A stretch of 64,000 nt of DNA. It comes from Gordonia pseudamarae (GTDB lineage Bacteria > Actinomycetota > Actinomycetes > Mycobacteriales > Mycobacteriaceae). The DNA is taken from the NCBI RefSeq assembly GCF_025273675.1, contig NZ_CP045809.1, forward strand, positions 2,666,001 to 2,730,000, written 5' to 3'. Position numbers and translations under genes: made by a program. Under the pieces are notes generated by a model. That model saw nothing but the letters and a program-made list of their open reading frames with translations, had not been told where the DNA came from and did no database searches. Position 1 is the stretch's first letter. Every line of letters begins with the position of its first letter. Shown one piece after another: positions 35,682 through 46,808 of this stretch.

Positions 35682-38288
35682 CTACCGGGTACCGTCGGTG
35701 AGCAACGCCGCCAGCGCCGCCCGGTCACCCACGTCGAGCTTGGTGCACGCCCGATAGATGTGTCCTTCGACGGTCCGCACCGACACCACGAGCCGGTCGG
35801 CGATCTCACGATTGGTCAGGCCCGCCGCGACGAGGTTGGCGATCTCGCGTTCGCGCGAGGTCAGCGGCAGCGGGTTGGCCGACTCCACCGTCGCCGGGGT
35901 GTGCAGGCCACCGCACAGCGCCGACAACCGCGTGGCCGTCGCCGCGGACAGCGCGACCGCCGGCCGGTCACCGGCCCGGTCGTGAACGGTCGCGGCCGCC
36001 GCCGCCGAGTCGGCCGCCGACAGCATCGCACCGAGATTCTCGAAGTCGGCGGCGCACCGGTCCAGGCCCGCCGCGTCACCGTCGACGACGGCCCGCGCGT
36101 GCCCGGCGTACACCTGCACCATGCGTCCGTCGAGTTGCGCGGCGAGTTCGGCCAGACGCTCGGGGATCTGCCCGTCGGTGGCGCCGAAGCGGGCAGCCGC
36201 GTGCAGTGCTTCGGCCTCAATCGCGAACTGGCCGCTCGCCGATGCCGCGGCGGCCGTGCTCCGGGCGTGCGCGATCGCCCTCGACACCATGCCCGCGGAC
36301 GCGTACTGCCACGCCTGTGCGATCTCCAGCTGGTGCGCGAACACCTGCACCGCGGGGCCGGCACATTCGCGGGCGGCGGCCAGGACCCCGGCGGCACCGC
36401 CGGAATCACCGAGGGCCGAATAAGATTGGGCCAGCAGGATTCTGGCGGGAAACACCCACGACAGCGCATCCTGGTCGGCGAGGGCGGCCATCGTCTGCTC
36501 GATCCGCTCGGCGGCCGCCGGGAACCGGCCGCGGGCCACCTCGACGGCGGCCATGTGCGTGCCCGACAGCGCCCACGCCAGATACTGACCGGCGGAGGAG
36601 AATTCGACGTACTGATCGGCCGCCGACTGCGCGGCGGCCAATTGGCCGGTCAGCGTCAGCGCCAGGATTTCGCCGAATCCGGCCGGGAACCGCAGCACGC
36701 CGTCGGTGCTCTTCTCCGCGCTGCGGCCGCGCCGGGCGATGGCGGCGACCTCGTCACCGCGTCCGGCGAGGGCCCGCGCCAGACCGCCACCGAAGACCGC
36801 CCACTCGGTGGCCCACGGCAACGGCGTCACGGCGTCGAGGACCTTGTTCGACAGTTCGATCGCGCCGGTGATGTCGCCGGTGAACAGTGCGCAGGCCGAG
36901 GCTATCCCGTCGACGATCTGGATCAGCGACGGGTTGTCGATGCGATCGCGGACGAGGTCGAGGACCTCCCGCGCCGCGGCGACGTCGCCGATACCCCAGA
37001 ACAGATTGCCGATCCGCTGCAGGCCCCAGATGAGCAGTTCACCGTCGTCGAGCGCGGCGGGGTCCACATCGGCGAGTACGGCGTCGGATTCGGCGTTGAG
37101 ACCTTTCCACATCAGGGCCCGCGCGAGCAGACCGGCCGCGGCCACGCCCGCCCCGGCGCCGACCGCCGCACGCGCGAACTGCTCGCCCACCTCCACGTCG
37201 GCGAGCATCAGTGAGTCCCTGGCCGCGTCGGCGAACAGCGCGGGCTCGGCGTCGGCGTCGCTGTCCAGGGCCAGTCCGGCGAGCCGGATCCGGTCGGAGG
37301 CCGTGCGAAGGGGCCGGGTGCGCAGCGCGTCGACCAGCTTGCCGCGCAGTCGCCGCGACGAGGCGAAGCCCAGTCTCTTGCGGATCACCTCCCCGAACAG
37401 GGGGTGCGCGTAGCGGACGGTGAGGGTCCGGCCGTCCCGGCCGATCCGGATCAGGCCGGCGTCCTCGGCGTTCTCCACCGCCGGCTCACCCGCCAGTTCC
37501 ACAAGGACGTCCAGATCGATCGGCTCGCACAGGGTCAGCAATTGCAGGGCGTGTGCGACGTCGTCGTCGAGTTGGTCGATCCGGCTCTCCAGCAGCGAGG
37601 CCAGCTCGGAGGTGATGGTGGCCCGCCCGCGCAACTGCCAGACATTGTTGACCTCGCGCAGTGTGCCCGACTCGACGGCGCCCTGCACCAGGTGCCGCAG
37701 GAACAGAGCATTACCGCCGGAGGCGTCCCACATGAGGTCGGCCGAGAGTCCTTCGAGCCGTCCGCCGAGCACCCGTTCGATCAGTTCGACGCTCTGTTCC
37801 TTGCTGAACGGCGCGAGCGCCACCCGTACGACGTGGTCGTCCTTCCACAGCGAGGTGATGGCGTCGGGAACCGATTCGCCGCTGCGCACGGTGGCGATGA
37901 TGTGCACCGCCCTGTCGATGGCCAGCTGATGCAGCAGGGTCGCGGAGAGTTCGTCGAGCAGATGGGCGTCGTCGACACCGATGACCGGATGGCCGTCGGC
38001 GAGCAGGGATTCGCGCGCCGCGGCGAGATAGGTGACCGGATCGCTGGAGGTGGCGGGCCCGACGAGATGGGCGAACACCCCGAGCGGGATGCTGCGCGCG
38101 GAGACGGTGCCTGCCACCCACCGCACGCTCAGGTCCATGCCCTCGGCGGCATGGCGCGCCAGCGTCGTCTTTCCCACCCCGGCATCCCCGGTCAGCACCA
38201 CCCCGCAGTGGCCCGAACGCTCCCCCAGCGCGGACCGGATCCGCGCGAACTCCAGTTCACGCTCGATCATCGGCCAGTTTTTCCCCAT
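35682..38288 (-). CDS. Large ATPase regulator of the LuxR family (LAL/MalT-like)
   Basis: An 868-residue regulator. A STAND-type ATPase has Walker A GDAGVGKTT at residues 34-42 and Walker B-like VIGVDDAHLLDE about 60 residues later. A long alpha-helical, TPR-like middle follows, and a LuxR helix-turn-helix is at the C-terminus (SREREIANLVAAGLTNREIA, then SVRTVEGHIYRA). Such proteins activate catabolic or secondary-metabolism genes on binding an inducer, which is unknown here. ATG at 38288 is one of several in-frame choices (38270 also plausible). Divergent from furA. Confidence 0.88.
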   Translation of the reverse strand: MGKNWPMIERELEFARIRSALGERSGHCGVVLTGDAGVGKTTLARHAAEGMDLSVRWVAGTVSARSIPLGVFAHLVGPATSSDPVTYLAAARESLLADGHPVIGVDDAHLLDELSATLLHQLAIDRAVHIIATVRSGESVPDAITSLWKDDHVVRVALAPFSKEQSVELIERVLGGRLEGLSADLMWDASGGNALFLRHLVQGAVESGTLREVNNVWQLRGRATITSELASLLESRIDQLDDDVAHALQLLTLCEPIDLDVLVELAGEPAVENAEDAGLIRIGRDGRTLTVRYAHPLFGEVIRKRLGFASSRRLRGKLVDALRTRPLRTASDRIRLAGLALDSDADAEPALFADAARDSLMLADVEVGEQFARAAVGAGAGVAAAGLLARALMWKGLNAESDAVLADVDPAALDDGELLIWGLQRIGNLFWGIGDVAAAREVLDLVRDRIDNPSLIQIVDGIASACALFTGDITGAIELSNKVLDAVTPLPWATEWAVFGGGLARALAGRGDEVAAIARRGRSAEKSTDGVLRFPAGFGEILALTLTGQLAAAQSAADQYVEFSSAGQYLAWALSGTHMAAVEVARGRFPAAAERIEQTMAALADQDALSWVFPARILLAQSYSALGDSGGAAGVLAAARECAGPAVQVFAHQLEIAQAWQYASAGMVSRAIAHARSTAAAASASGQFAIEAEALHAAARFGATDGQIPERLAELAAQLDGRMVQVYAGHARAVVDGDAAGLDRCAADFENLGAMLSAADSAAAAATVHDRAGDRPAVALSAATATRLSALCGGLHTPATVESANPLPLTSREREIANLVAAGLTNREIADRLVVSVRTVEGHIYRACTKLDVGDRAALAALLTDGTR

Positions 38289-38544
38289 GGTGTCAATGTA
38301 GTCCGGCTCTCCCGGCCGCTCTACAGCAATGACTACAGCCACGACCGGCGGAAACAGTTGCGGCAAAGATTAATCAGCCGACCTATGGGAGATGTGACCC
38401 AAACCGGGCGAAACCCGGCACCGGCGCGGCGGCGGGTGCGAGAATGACCGGCATAGTGACCCACAGCACAGGCAAACCTAACTTTTTTGGATTGATTCCA
38501 GAAAACTCGTGACAAACCGCGACGCGGCCCCTACCGTAGGAGAG
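38289..38544. promoter_or_regulatory. Divergent promoter region between luxR-type gene and furA
   Basis: The 256 bases hold no gene. An A/T-rich tract at 38479-38506 (with a run of seven T and GAAAAC) contrasts with the GC-rich surroundings and lies directly upstream of furA. In mycobacteria FurA represses its own promoter through an A/T-rich operator, so this is the likely FurA site; the exact box is not assigned. Confidence 0.5.
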
Positions 38545-41422
<2,878 letters not shown>

Positions 41423-41437
41423 CACACCCCCACGCGA

Positions 41438-41488
41438 CGAGCCCCGAAACCCCACAGGACACAACGTCCCACCGGGTTTCGGGGCTCG
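41438..41488 (+). terminator. Terminator hairpin of katG
   Basis: CGAGCCCCGAAACCC (41438-41452) pairs perfectly with 41474-41488 over 15 bases. It begins 16 bases after the katG stop. Its arm sequence (GGGTTTCGGGGCTCG) is a close variant of the neighbouring REP-like element at 41512-41595. Confidence 0.8.
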
Positions 41489-41511
41489 CGCCTCACCCCC
41501 ACCCCCACGCC

Positions 41512-41595
41512 GGTTGAGGTGCGAGGAGCGCAAGCGACAAGCCTCGAAACCCCTCGACCACCAGGTTTCGAGGCTCGCAAGCTCATACCTCAACC
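41512..41595. repeat. REP-like palindromic element between katG and CPBP gene
   Basis: GGTTGAGGT (41512-41520) pairs with 41587-41595, and GCCTCGAAACC (41541-41551) pairs with 41564-41574. Each half reads GGTTTCGAGGCT ... ACCTCAACC towards the outside, so the element is two inverted copies of a 32-40 bp unit. Similar palindromes are scattered between convergent genes in related actinobacteria as far as I recall. It lies exactly between two convergent genes and may act as a terminator. Confidence 0.75.
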
Positions 41596-41632
41596 AACAA
41601 GATGGGCCGCACTTCGCACCTCAAGCCGCTCT

Positions 41633-42352
41633 TCACGCGAACTGCCAGGCGGCGGCCGCGGCGACGGCACCGGTGGCGTTGAGTGCCCAGTGCAGTGCTA
41701 TGGGTGCGATCAGGCTTGTCGAGCGGTGCCGCAGCCAACTCAGTATCAGCCCGGCCACCGCTGTGGCCACGACGGCGCCGACAACCCCGGCGATCTGGCC
41801 GAATGTCCCACTGCCGAGGACCTCGGTGAAGCCCTTGTTGCCGTCGGTCAGTCCCCACGACGACGCGATGTGCCAGAGTCCGAACGCGAATGCGCCCACG
41901 AACACCGCCGCGCGTACTCCGAACAGGTGGGTGAGCCTGCCGTGCAGGACGCTGCGGAAGGCGAGTTCTTCGGGGAGCACCGTGTGCAGGGGTATCGCGA
42001 TTCCGGCGGCGAACAGCGCGGGCAACACGGCGTTGTACTTTTCGGACAGGAAGAACTGCCGCAGGGCCGGTATCGCGATGACCGCGCCCACCACGATGAC
42101 GACCACCCCGATCGCGGCGGCGGCGTACGGCAGGGACGGCCGGATCTGGGAGCGGGCGAGGCCGAGGTCGGCCCAGCCGAGGCCCGATGCCCGGGCCATC
42201 ACCACCAGGACGACCGCCGCGACGGGCACGGCGGCGTAGGTCACTGCTGTCGGCAGGTACTCGGAGCCGAAGGCGACCATGAGGTTGGCGGTCACGAGTA
42301 CCGCGATCGTCGCCAAAATCCACATCGCCGAGTTGAGCCGCGACCGCTCCAT
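41633..42352 (-). CDS. CPBP family intramembrane metalloprotease
   Basis: A 239-residue membrane protein with about eight helices and the CPBP (Abi) motifs: PEELAFRSVLHG (EExxxR), FGLWHIASS (motif 2 His) and APIALHWALNATG (motif 3). Members cleave or protect membrane substrates, including bacteriocin-related peptides; the target here is unknown. ATG at 42352 is chosen because AGGAGG lies five bases upstream; the adjacent ATG at 42355 is too close to that site. It converges with katG and diverges from the uracil catabolism operon. Confidence 0.87.
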   Translation of the reverse strand: MERSRLNSAMWILATIAVLVTANLMVAFGSEYLPTAVTYAAVPVAAVVLVVMARASGLGWADLGLARSQIRPSLPYAAAAIGVVVIVVGAVIAIPALRQFFLSEKYNAVLPALFAAGIAIPLHTVLPEELAFRSVLHGRLTHLFGVRAAVFVGAFAFGLWHIASSWGLTDGNKGFTEVLGSGTFGQIAGVVGAVVATAVAGLILSWLRHRSTSLIAPIALHWALNATGAVAAAAAWQFA

Positions 42353-42578
42353 CATGTCCTCCTGATCACCCGCCGGCCCCTGTGCCGACCTCGGGTTCAA
42401 CTCCCGGCGACATCGGAAAGTTCCGTGATCGTGATAGCGGCGTGTCCGATCCACTTATCCCGACCTTCGGGTATGACGGCGATCACACTTTTCATCGGGC
42501 GGTTCGGCCCGGCCGTGGCTATGCTGGTGCCTTCCCACCCCACACAACCCGTTCCACGGGGGGCAAGGAGAAGGCGAC

Positions 42579-43814
42579 ATGACCACCGGCCACATCCGGC
42601 TCACTTCGCACAGCGGAGGCGCCGACGCCCCCCGGATTCATTGGGGCGCAACAACAGCCGCCGAACGCGGGCCGGTCGTCGGAACTACCGTCACGCGCGG
42701 GCACCGTAACGTGATCGGCACCCACAGCGGCTCCTACAGTGTGTATCGGGCGCTGGCGGTGGCGGCCGGGGCGCTCTCGCGCGATCACCGCGCCGATCTG
42801 ACCAACACCTCCCCCACCGACCACATCGGACCGTACCCGCAGTGGGCCGATCCGAACGCGATAGTGAGCATCGATCCGTGGGGTGCCACGATCGCCGAGG
42901 TGTTCTCGGGATACCTGGAGCGGGGCTTCGACATCCGTCCGACGATCGCGGTCACCAAAGCACACGTGATCCTGCCCGAGATCACCGAGGCCATCGCCCG
43001 TGGCAGGCTGACCCCGGACGGTGTGACGCTGTTCGACGGCGGCGCGGCCGTGGTCACCAAGGTGGCGGTGGAACCGGTGTGGTGGCTGCCCGGTGTGGCC
43101 GCCCGATTCGGGTGCGGTGAAGGGGAATTGCGCCGGGTGTTGTTCGAGGAGACCGGCGGCATGTATCCGGAGTTGGTCACCCGGTCGGATGTGGAGGTGT
43201 TTCTGCCGCCGATCGGCGGACAGACCGTCTATATCTTCGGCGATGCACGCGATCTGGCCGACCCGGAGGTCGAGCTGACCGCCCGCGTGCACGACGAATG
43301 CAATGGTTCGGATGTGTTCGGATCCGATATCTGTACGTGCCGGCCGTATCTGACGCACGCGATCGAGGAGTGCATTCTGGGCGCGCAGCGCGGCGGCGTC
43401 GGCCTGGTGGCCTACTCGCGCAAGGAGGGCCGGGCGCTCGGCGAGGTGACCAAGTTCCTGGTGTACAACGCCCGCAAGCGCCAGGAGGGCGGCGACACCG
43501 CCGACCAATATTTCGCTCGCACCGAATGTGTTGCCGGAGTGCAGGATATGCGGTTCCAGGAACTGATGCCCGACGTACTTCATTGGCTCGGTATCCGCAA
43601 GATCCACCGGCTGGTGTCGATGAGCAACATGAAGTACGACGCCATCACCGGTTCGGGTATCGAGGTGGGTGAGCGGGTGAACATTCCCGACGAGCTGGTG
43701 CCGGCCGATGCCCGGGTGGAGATCGACGCCAAGATGGCGGCCGGCTACTTCACGCCGGGCCCGGTGCCCGATGCGGCGGCGCTCAAGCAGGTCCGCGGCC
43801 GGGGGCTGGGCTGA
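42579..43814 (+). CDS. GTP cyclohydrolase II-like protein, URC1 type
   Basis: A 411-residue homologue of RibA from the URC uracil-degradation route. The zinc site is recognisable in CNGSDVFGSDICTCRPYL, and the catalytic region in YSRKEGRALGEVTKFL. The N-terminal about 130 residues are additional to ordinary GTP cyclohydrolase II. In Lachancea kluyveri, URC1, URC4 and URC6 are needed for uracil catabolism; bacterial clusters put a URC1 homologue beside DUF1688 and upp, as here. AAGGAG lies eight bases before the ATG. Stop overlaps the next start (TGATG). Confidence 0.87.
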   Translation: MTTGHIRLTSHSGGADAPRIHWGATTAAERGPVVGTTVTRGHRNVIGTHSGSYSVYRALAVAAGALSRDHRADLTNTSPTDHIGPYPQWADPNAIVSIDPWGATIAEVFSGYLERGFDIRPTIAVTKAHVILPEITEAIARGRLTPDGVTLFDGGAAVVTKVAVEPVWWLPGVAARFGCGEGELRRVLFEETGGMYPELVTRSDVEVFLPPIGGQTVYIFGDARDLADPEVELTARVHDECNGSDVFGSDICTCRPYLTHAIEECILGAQRGGVGLVAYSRKEGRALGEVTKFLVYNARKRQEGGDTADQYFARTECVAGVQDMRFQELMPDVLHWLGIRKIHRLVSMSNMKYDAITGSGIEVGERVNIPDELVPADARVEIDAKMAAGYFTPGPVPDAAALKQVRGRGLG

Positions 43815-45070
43815 TGACACGGGCCGCGGGTGCGGTCGATGCCGCCGGTGTCGCGGCCGCACTGCGCAGCACCGCCACGATCCGCGAACGCGCCGGTCTG
43901 CTGCTCGAGCGTGCGCGGGCGGGCCGCTCGCGGTGGTTCCTCGTCGACGACGCGGCGATCGCCGTCGCCGCCCACGAGGTGGCCGAGTTGACCCGTTCGA
44001 GGTTCCCGGATCTGCGTATCCCCTATCACAGTAGGTGGCGGCACTTCGAGGCCGGCGGGCTCGATCGGGCCGCCGCACTGACGGCGCGTCTGTCGGGTGT
44101 CGACGCGCGCGAGCGGGCCCGCACATTCATCGATCTGACGGTGGTCAGCGTGTTGCTCGACGCCGGTGCGGGTCCGGACTGGTCGTATCGGGAATCGTCG
44201 CCCGATGGTGACCGCGTGTATACCCGCTCGGAAGGTCTGGGGGTGGCCAGCTGGCACGCCTTTGTCGCCGGGACGTTCTCCGGTGATCCTGATATCCCGT
44301 TGCGCGTCGACGCCGCCGGGCTGCGGGCGCTCACCGCGCGGCGGCTGGCCGAGGTCTTCCAGGTCTCCGACGGCAACCGGTTGGTCGGCCTCGACGGCAG
44401 GCTCGACATCCTGCACCGGCTGGGCGATGTGCTGGCCGCCGATCCGGTGACGTTCACCGCCGACGGGCGTCCGGGCGGTCTGCTCGAGGTCTTCACCGGC
44501 GCCGCCCCGGTGGCCGCCGAGACGATCCTCGGCGCGGTCCTCGATCACCTCACCCCCATCTGGCCATCGGCCGACACCTTTGTCGACGAGTCCGGCGACG
44601 TGGTGGCGCTCGGTGACTGCTGGCCGCACCCCGCCCTCGGCGACTGTTCGCCCGCACCCGGCCGGATGCCGTTCCACAAACTGTCGCAGTGGCTCACCTA
44701 TTCGCTGATCGAACCGCTGGAGCTGAGCGGTTTCCCGGTCTCCGGTCTCGACGGTCTCACCGGTCTGCCCGAGTACCGCAATGGCGGGCTTCTCCTGGAC
44801 ACCGGTGTGCTCACGCTGCGCGATCCGGGGTTCGCCGAACGCCGGTGGCAGGTGGGCGACGAACTCGTCGTCGAGTGGCGGGCGCTGACCATCGCACTGC
44901 TCGACGAGATCGCCGTGGCGGTGCGCGCCGAGCTCGGGGTGGACGCCGACGTGCTGCCGTTGGCGCGGGTTCTCGAAGGCGGCACCTGGGCCGCCGGCCG
45001 GGTCACCGCCGCGCGCCTGCGCGGCGGTCTGCCGCCGCTCACCATCGCCAGCAACGGCACCGTCTTCTAG
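43814..45070 (+). CDS. DUF1688 protein, URC4-like uracil catabolism enzyme
   Basis: A 418-residue DUF1688 protein. Diagnostic blocks are SRWRHFEAGGLDR near residue 75, FIDLTVVSVLLDAGAGPDWSY, SEGLGVASWHAFVAG, and PFHKLSQWLTYSLIEPLE. Its yeast homologue URC4 is required for uracil degradation through ribosylurea-like intermediates, but the exact reaction is not firmly known. The conserved Asp/His/Trp residues suggest an enzyme. Start overlaps the URC1-like gene by one base, and upp follows 15 bases later, so the three form one operon. Confidence 0.85.
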   Translation: MTRAAGAVDAAGVAAALRSTATIRERAGLLLERARAGRSRWFLVDDAAIAVAAHEVAELTRSRFPDLRIPYHSRWRHFEAGGLDRAAALTARLSGVDARERARTFIDLTVVSVLLDAGAGPDWSYRESSPDGDRVYTRSEGLGVASWHAFVAGTFSGDPDIPLRVDAAGLRALTARRLAEVFQVSDGNRLVGLDGRLDILHRLGDVLAADPVTFTADGRPGGLLEVFTGAAPVAAETILGAVLDHLTPIWPSADTFVDESGDVVALGDCWPHPALGDCSPAPGRMPFHKLSQWLTYSLIEPLELSGFPVSGLDGLTGLPEYRNGGLLLDTGVLTLRDPGFAERRWQVGDELVVEWRALTIALLDEIAVAVRAELGVDADVLPLARVLEGGTWAAGRVTAARLRGGLPPLTIASNGTVF

Positions 45071-45085
45071 AGGCAGGAGCACATC

Positions 45086-45715
45086 GTGGAACAACTGACC
45101 GTCATCGATCATCCGCTGATCGAGCACAAGCTGACGCTGATGCGGCAGAAGCAGACCTCGACCAACGATTTCCGGCGGCTGCTCACCGAGATCTCCACGT
45201 TGATGGCGTATGAGGTGCTGCGCGACATCCCGATGCACGAGATCAGCATCGAGACGCCGATGGAGAAGACCACCGGCCGGGTGATCGACGGCAAGAAGGT
45301 GGTGATCGCGGCGGTGTTGCGCGCCGGTTCGCAGATCGCCGACGGCATGTTGACCGTGGTGCCGGGCGCCCGCATCGGCCACATCGGCCTCTACCGCGAC
45401 CCGAAGACGCAGGTGGTGGTGGAGTACTACTTCAAGATGCCCGGGGACCTCGATGAACGCGATGTGGTGGTGACCGATCCGTTGCTGGCCACCGGCCATT
45501 CTGCGGTGGCGGCGGTCGACCGGCTCAAGGAGTACTCGCCCAGGTCGATCAAGTTCGTCTGTCTGGTCGCCAGCCCGGAGGGCCTGAAGATCTTCACCGA
45601 GGCGCACCCGGATGTGGCGATCTACACCGCCGCCGTCGACCGCGAACTCAACACCGACGGCTACATCCTTCCCGGAATCGGGGATGCCGCCGACCGGGTC
45701 TTCGGTACCGACTGA
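45086..45715 (+). CDS. upp: Uracil phosphoribosyltransferase
   Basis: Makes UMP from uracil and PRPP. The 209-residue product has the PRPP loop [13 protein letters not shown], the uracil-binding [10 protein letters not shown] region, and C-terminal [11 protein letters not shown]. Length is normal. GTG follows a GGCAGGAG ribosome site. In URC clusters a uracil phosphoribosyltransferase (URC6-equivalent) starts catabolism by making UMP, so this copy probably serves uracil breakdown as well as salvage; another upp elsewhere in the genome would strengthen that. Confidence 0.95.
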   Translation: MEQLTVIDHPLIEHKLTLMRQKQTSTNDFRRLLTEISTLMAYEVLRDIPMHEISIETPMEKTTGRVIDGKKVVIAAVLRAGSQIADGMLTVVPGARIGHIGLYRDPKTQVVVEYYFKMPGDLDERDVVVTDPLLATGHSAVAAVDRLKEYSPRSIKFVCLVASPEGLKIFTEAHPDVAIYTAAVDRELNTDGYILPGIGDAADRVFGTD

Positions 45716-45802
45716 ACCGCACGGCAGCGACCGGGCCGCACGGCAACGCCACGGTCCCCTCCCGGCCGGTGCCGCATCGGCCGTAGGGAACAATGGCCGC
45801 CT

Positions 45803-46783
45803 ATGGCAGCCCGCATCGTCGACACCATGGACCGACATCAGGTACCGATCTACATCGTCGCCATCATCGTGGGTGCGCTGGCCGGACTGGCCGTCCCGGA
45901 CACCACCGGGTCGCTTTCCTCGGTGATGAACCCGGCGCTGGCCGCACTCCTGTTCGTCACGTTCCTGCAGGTGCCGATCGCCTCGCTGGCCGAGGCGGCC
46001 CGCGACACCCGATTTCTCTCGGCCTTGCTGGTCGTCAATTTCGTGGTGGTGCCGCTGCTGGTGGCGGCTCTGCTGCCCCTGCTGCCCGGTGACGACGCGG
46101 TGCGGATCGGTGTGCTGCTGGTGTTGCTGTGCCCATGCGTGGACTATGTGGTCGTGTTCACCGGCCTGGCCGGTGGTGACGCGGCGAGGCTGGTGGCCGC
46201 CACCCCGCTGCTGTTGCTGGCTCAGATGGCGCTGCTGCCGTTGTATCTGCGGCTGTTCATGGACGACGCCATCGGTGACATCCTGGATGTGCGCCCGTTC
46301 GTCGAGGCGTTCGTGGTCATCATCGTGGTGCCGTTGCTGCTCGCGTGGCTGACGCAGTGGCTGGTGCGAGCCGACCTGCGCCGCCCCACCCCACGTGGCC
46401 TGCGGCGGCTTCCGGATACGGCCGCCGCGACGATGGTGCCGTTGATGGTGCTGGTGCTGGTGGTGGTGACCGCCTCGCAGGTGCCGCATATCGACGGCCG
46501 GGCGGGTGATGTGGCGCGGGTGGTCCCGGTGTACATCGCGTTCCTGGCCGCCATGATCGTGCTCGGCGCCGCGCTGGCACGGCTCTGGCGCCTTCCGCCG
46601 CCGCGCGCCCGCGCGGTCGCCTTCTCGGCCGCCACCCGCAACTCGCTGGTGGTGATGCCGCTGGCACTGGCCCTGCCCGACGGCATGGAGATCGCCGCGG
46701 CGGTGATCGTCGCCCAGACTCTGGTGGAGGTGGTCGGCATGGCGATCTGCGTGCGTGCGGTGCCCGCACTCGTCAAGGATTGA
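45803..46783 (+). CDS. BASS/ACR3-type membrane transporter
   Basis: A 326-residue protein with about ten membrane helices of the bile acid:sodium symporter / arsenical-resistance-3 fold. Characteristic segments are MNPALAALLFVTFLQVP, the CPCVDYVVVFTGLAGGD helix break, and FSAATRNSLVVMPLALALPDG near the C-terminus. The Cys of LLCPCVDY is at the place of the functional cysteine of ACR3 arsenite exporters, but no ars genes are near. It follows the uracil operon by 87 bases and could carry a related metabolite; substrate unresolved. Confidence 0.8.
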   Translation: MAARIVDTMDRHQVPIYIVAIIVGALAGLAVPDTTGSLSSVMNPALAALLFVTFLQVPIASLAEAARDTRFLSALLVVNFVVVPLLVAALLPLLPGDDAVRIGVLLVLLCPCVDYVVVFTGLAGGDAARLVAATPLLLLAQMALLPLYLRLFMDDAIGDILDVRPFVEAFVVIIVVPLLLAWLTQWLVRADLRRPTPRGLRRLPDTAAATMVPLMVLVLVVVTASQVPHIDGRAGDVARVVPVYIAFLAAMIVLGAALARLWRLPPPRARAVAFSAATRNSLVVMPLALALPDGMEIAAAVIVAQTLVEVVGMAICVRAVPALVKD

Positions 46784-46808
46784 CCACTCACCCGGCCCCG
46801 CGGCGGTT

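Noticed and set aside
45716-45780. Repeated CCGCACGGCA after upp
   Set aside because: Only two 10-base copies in very GC-rich sequence; expected by chance and not forming a convincing hairpin.
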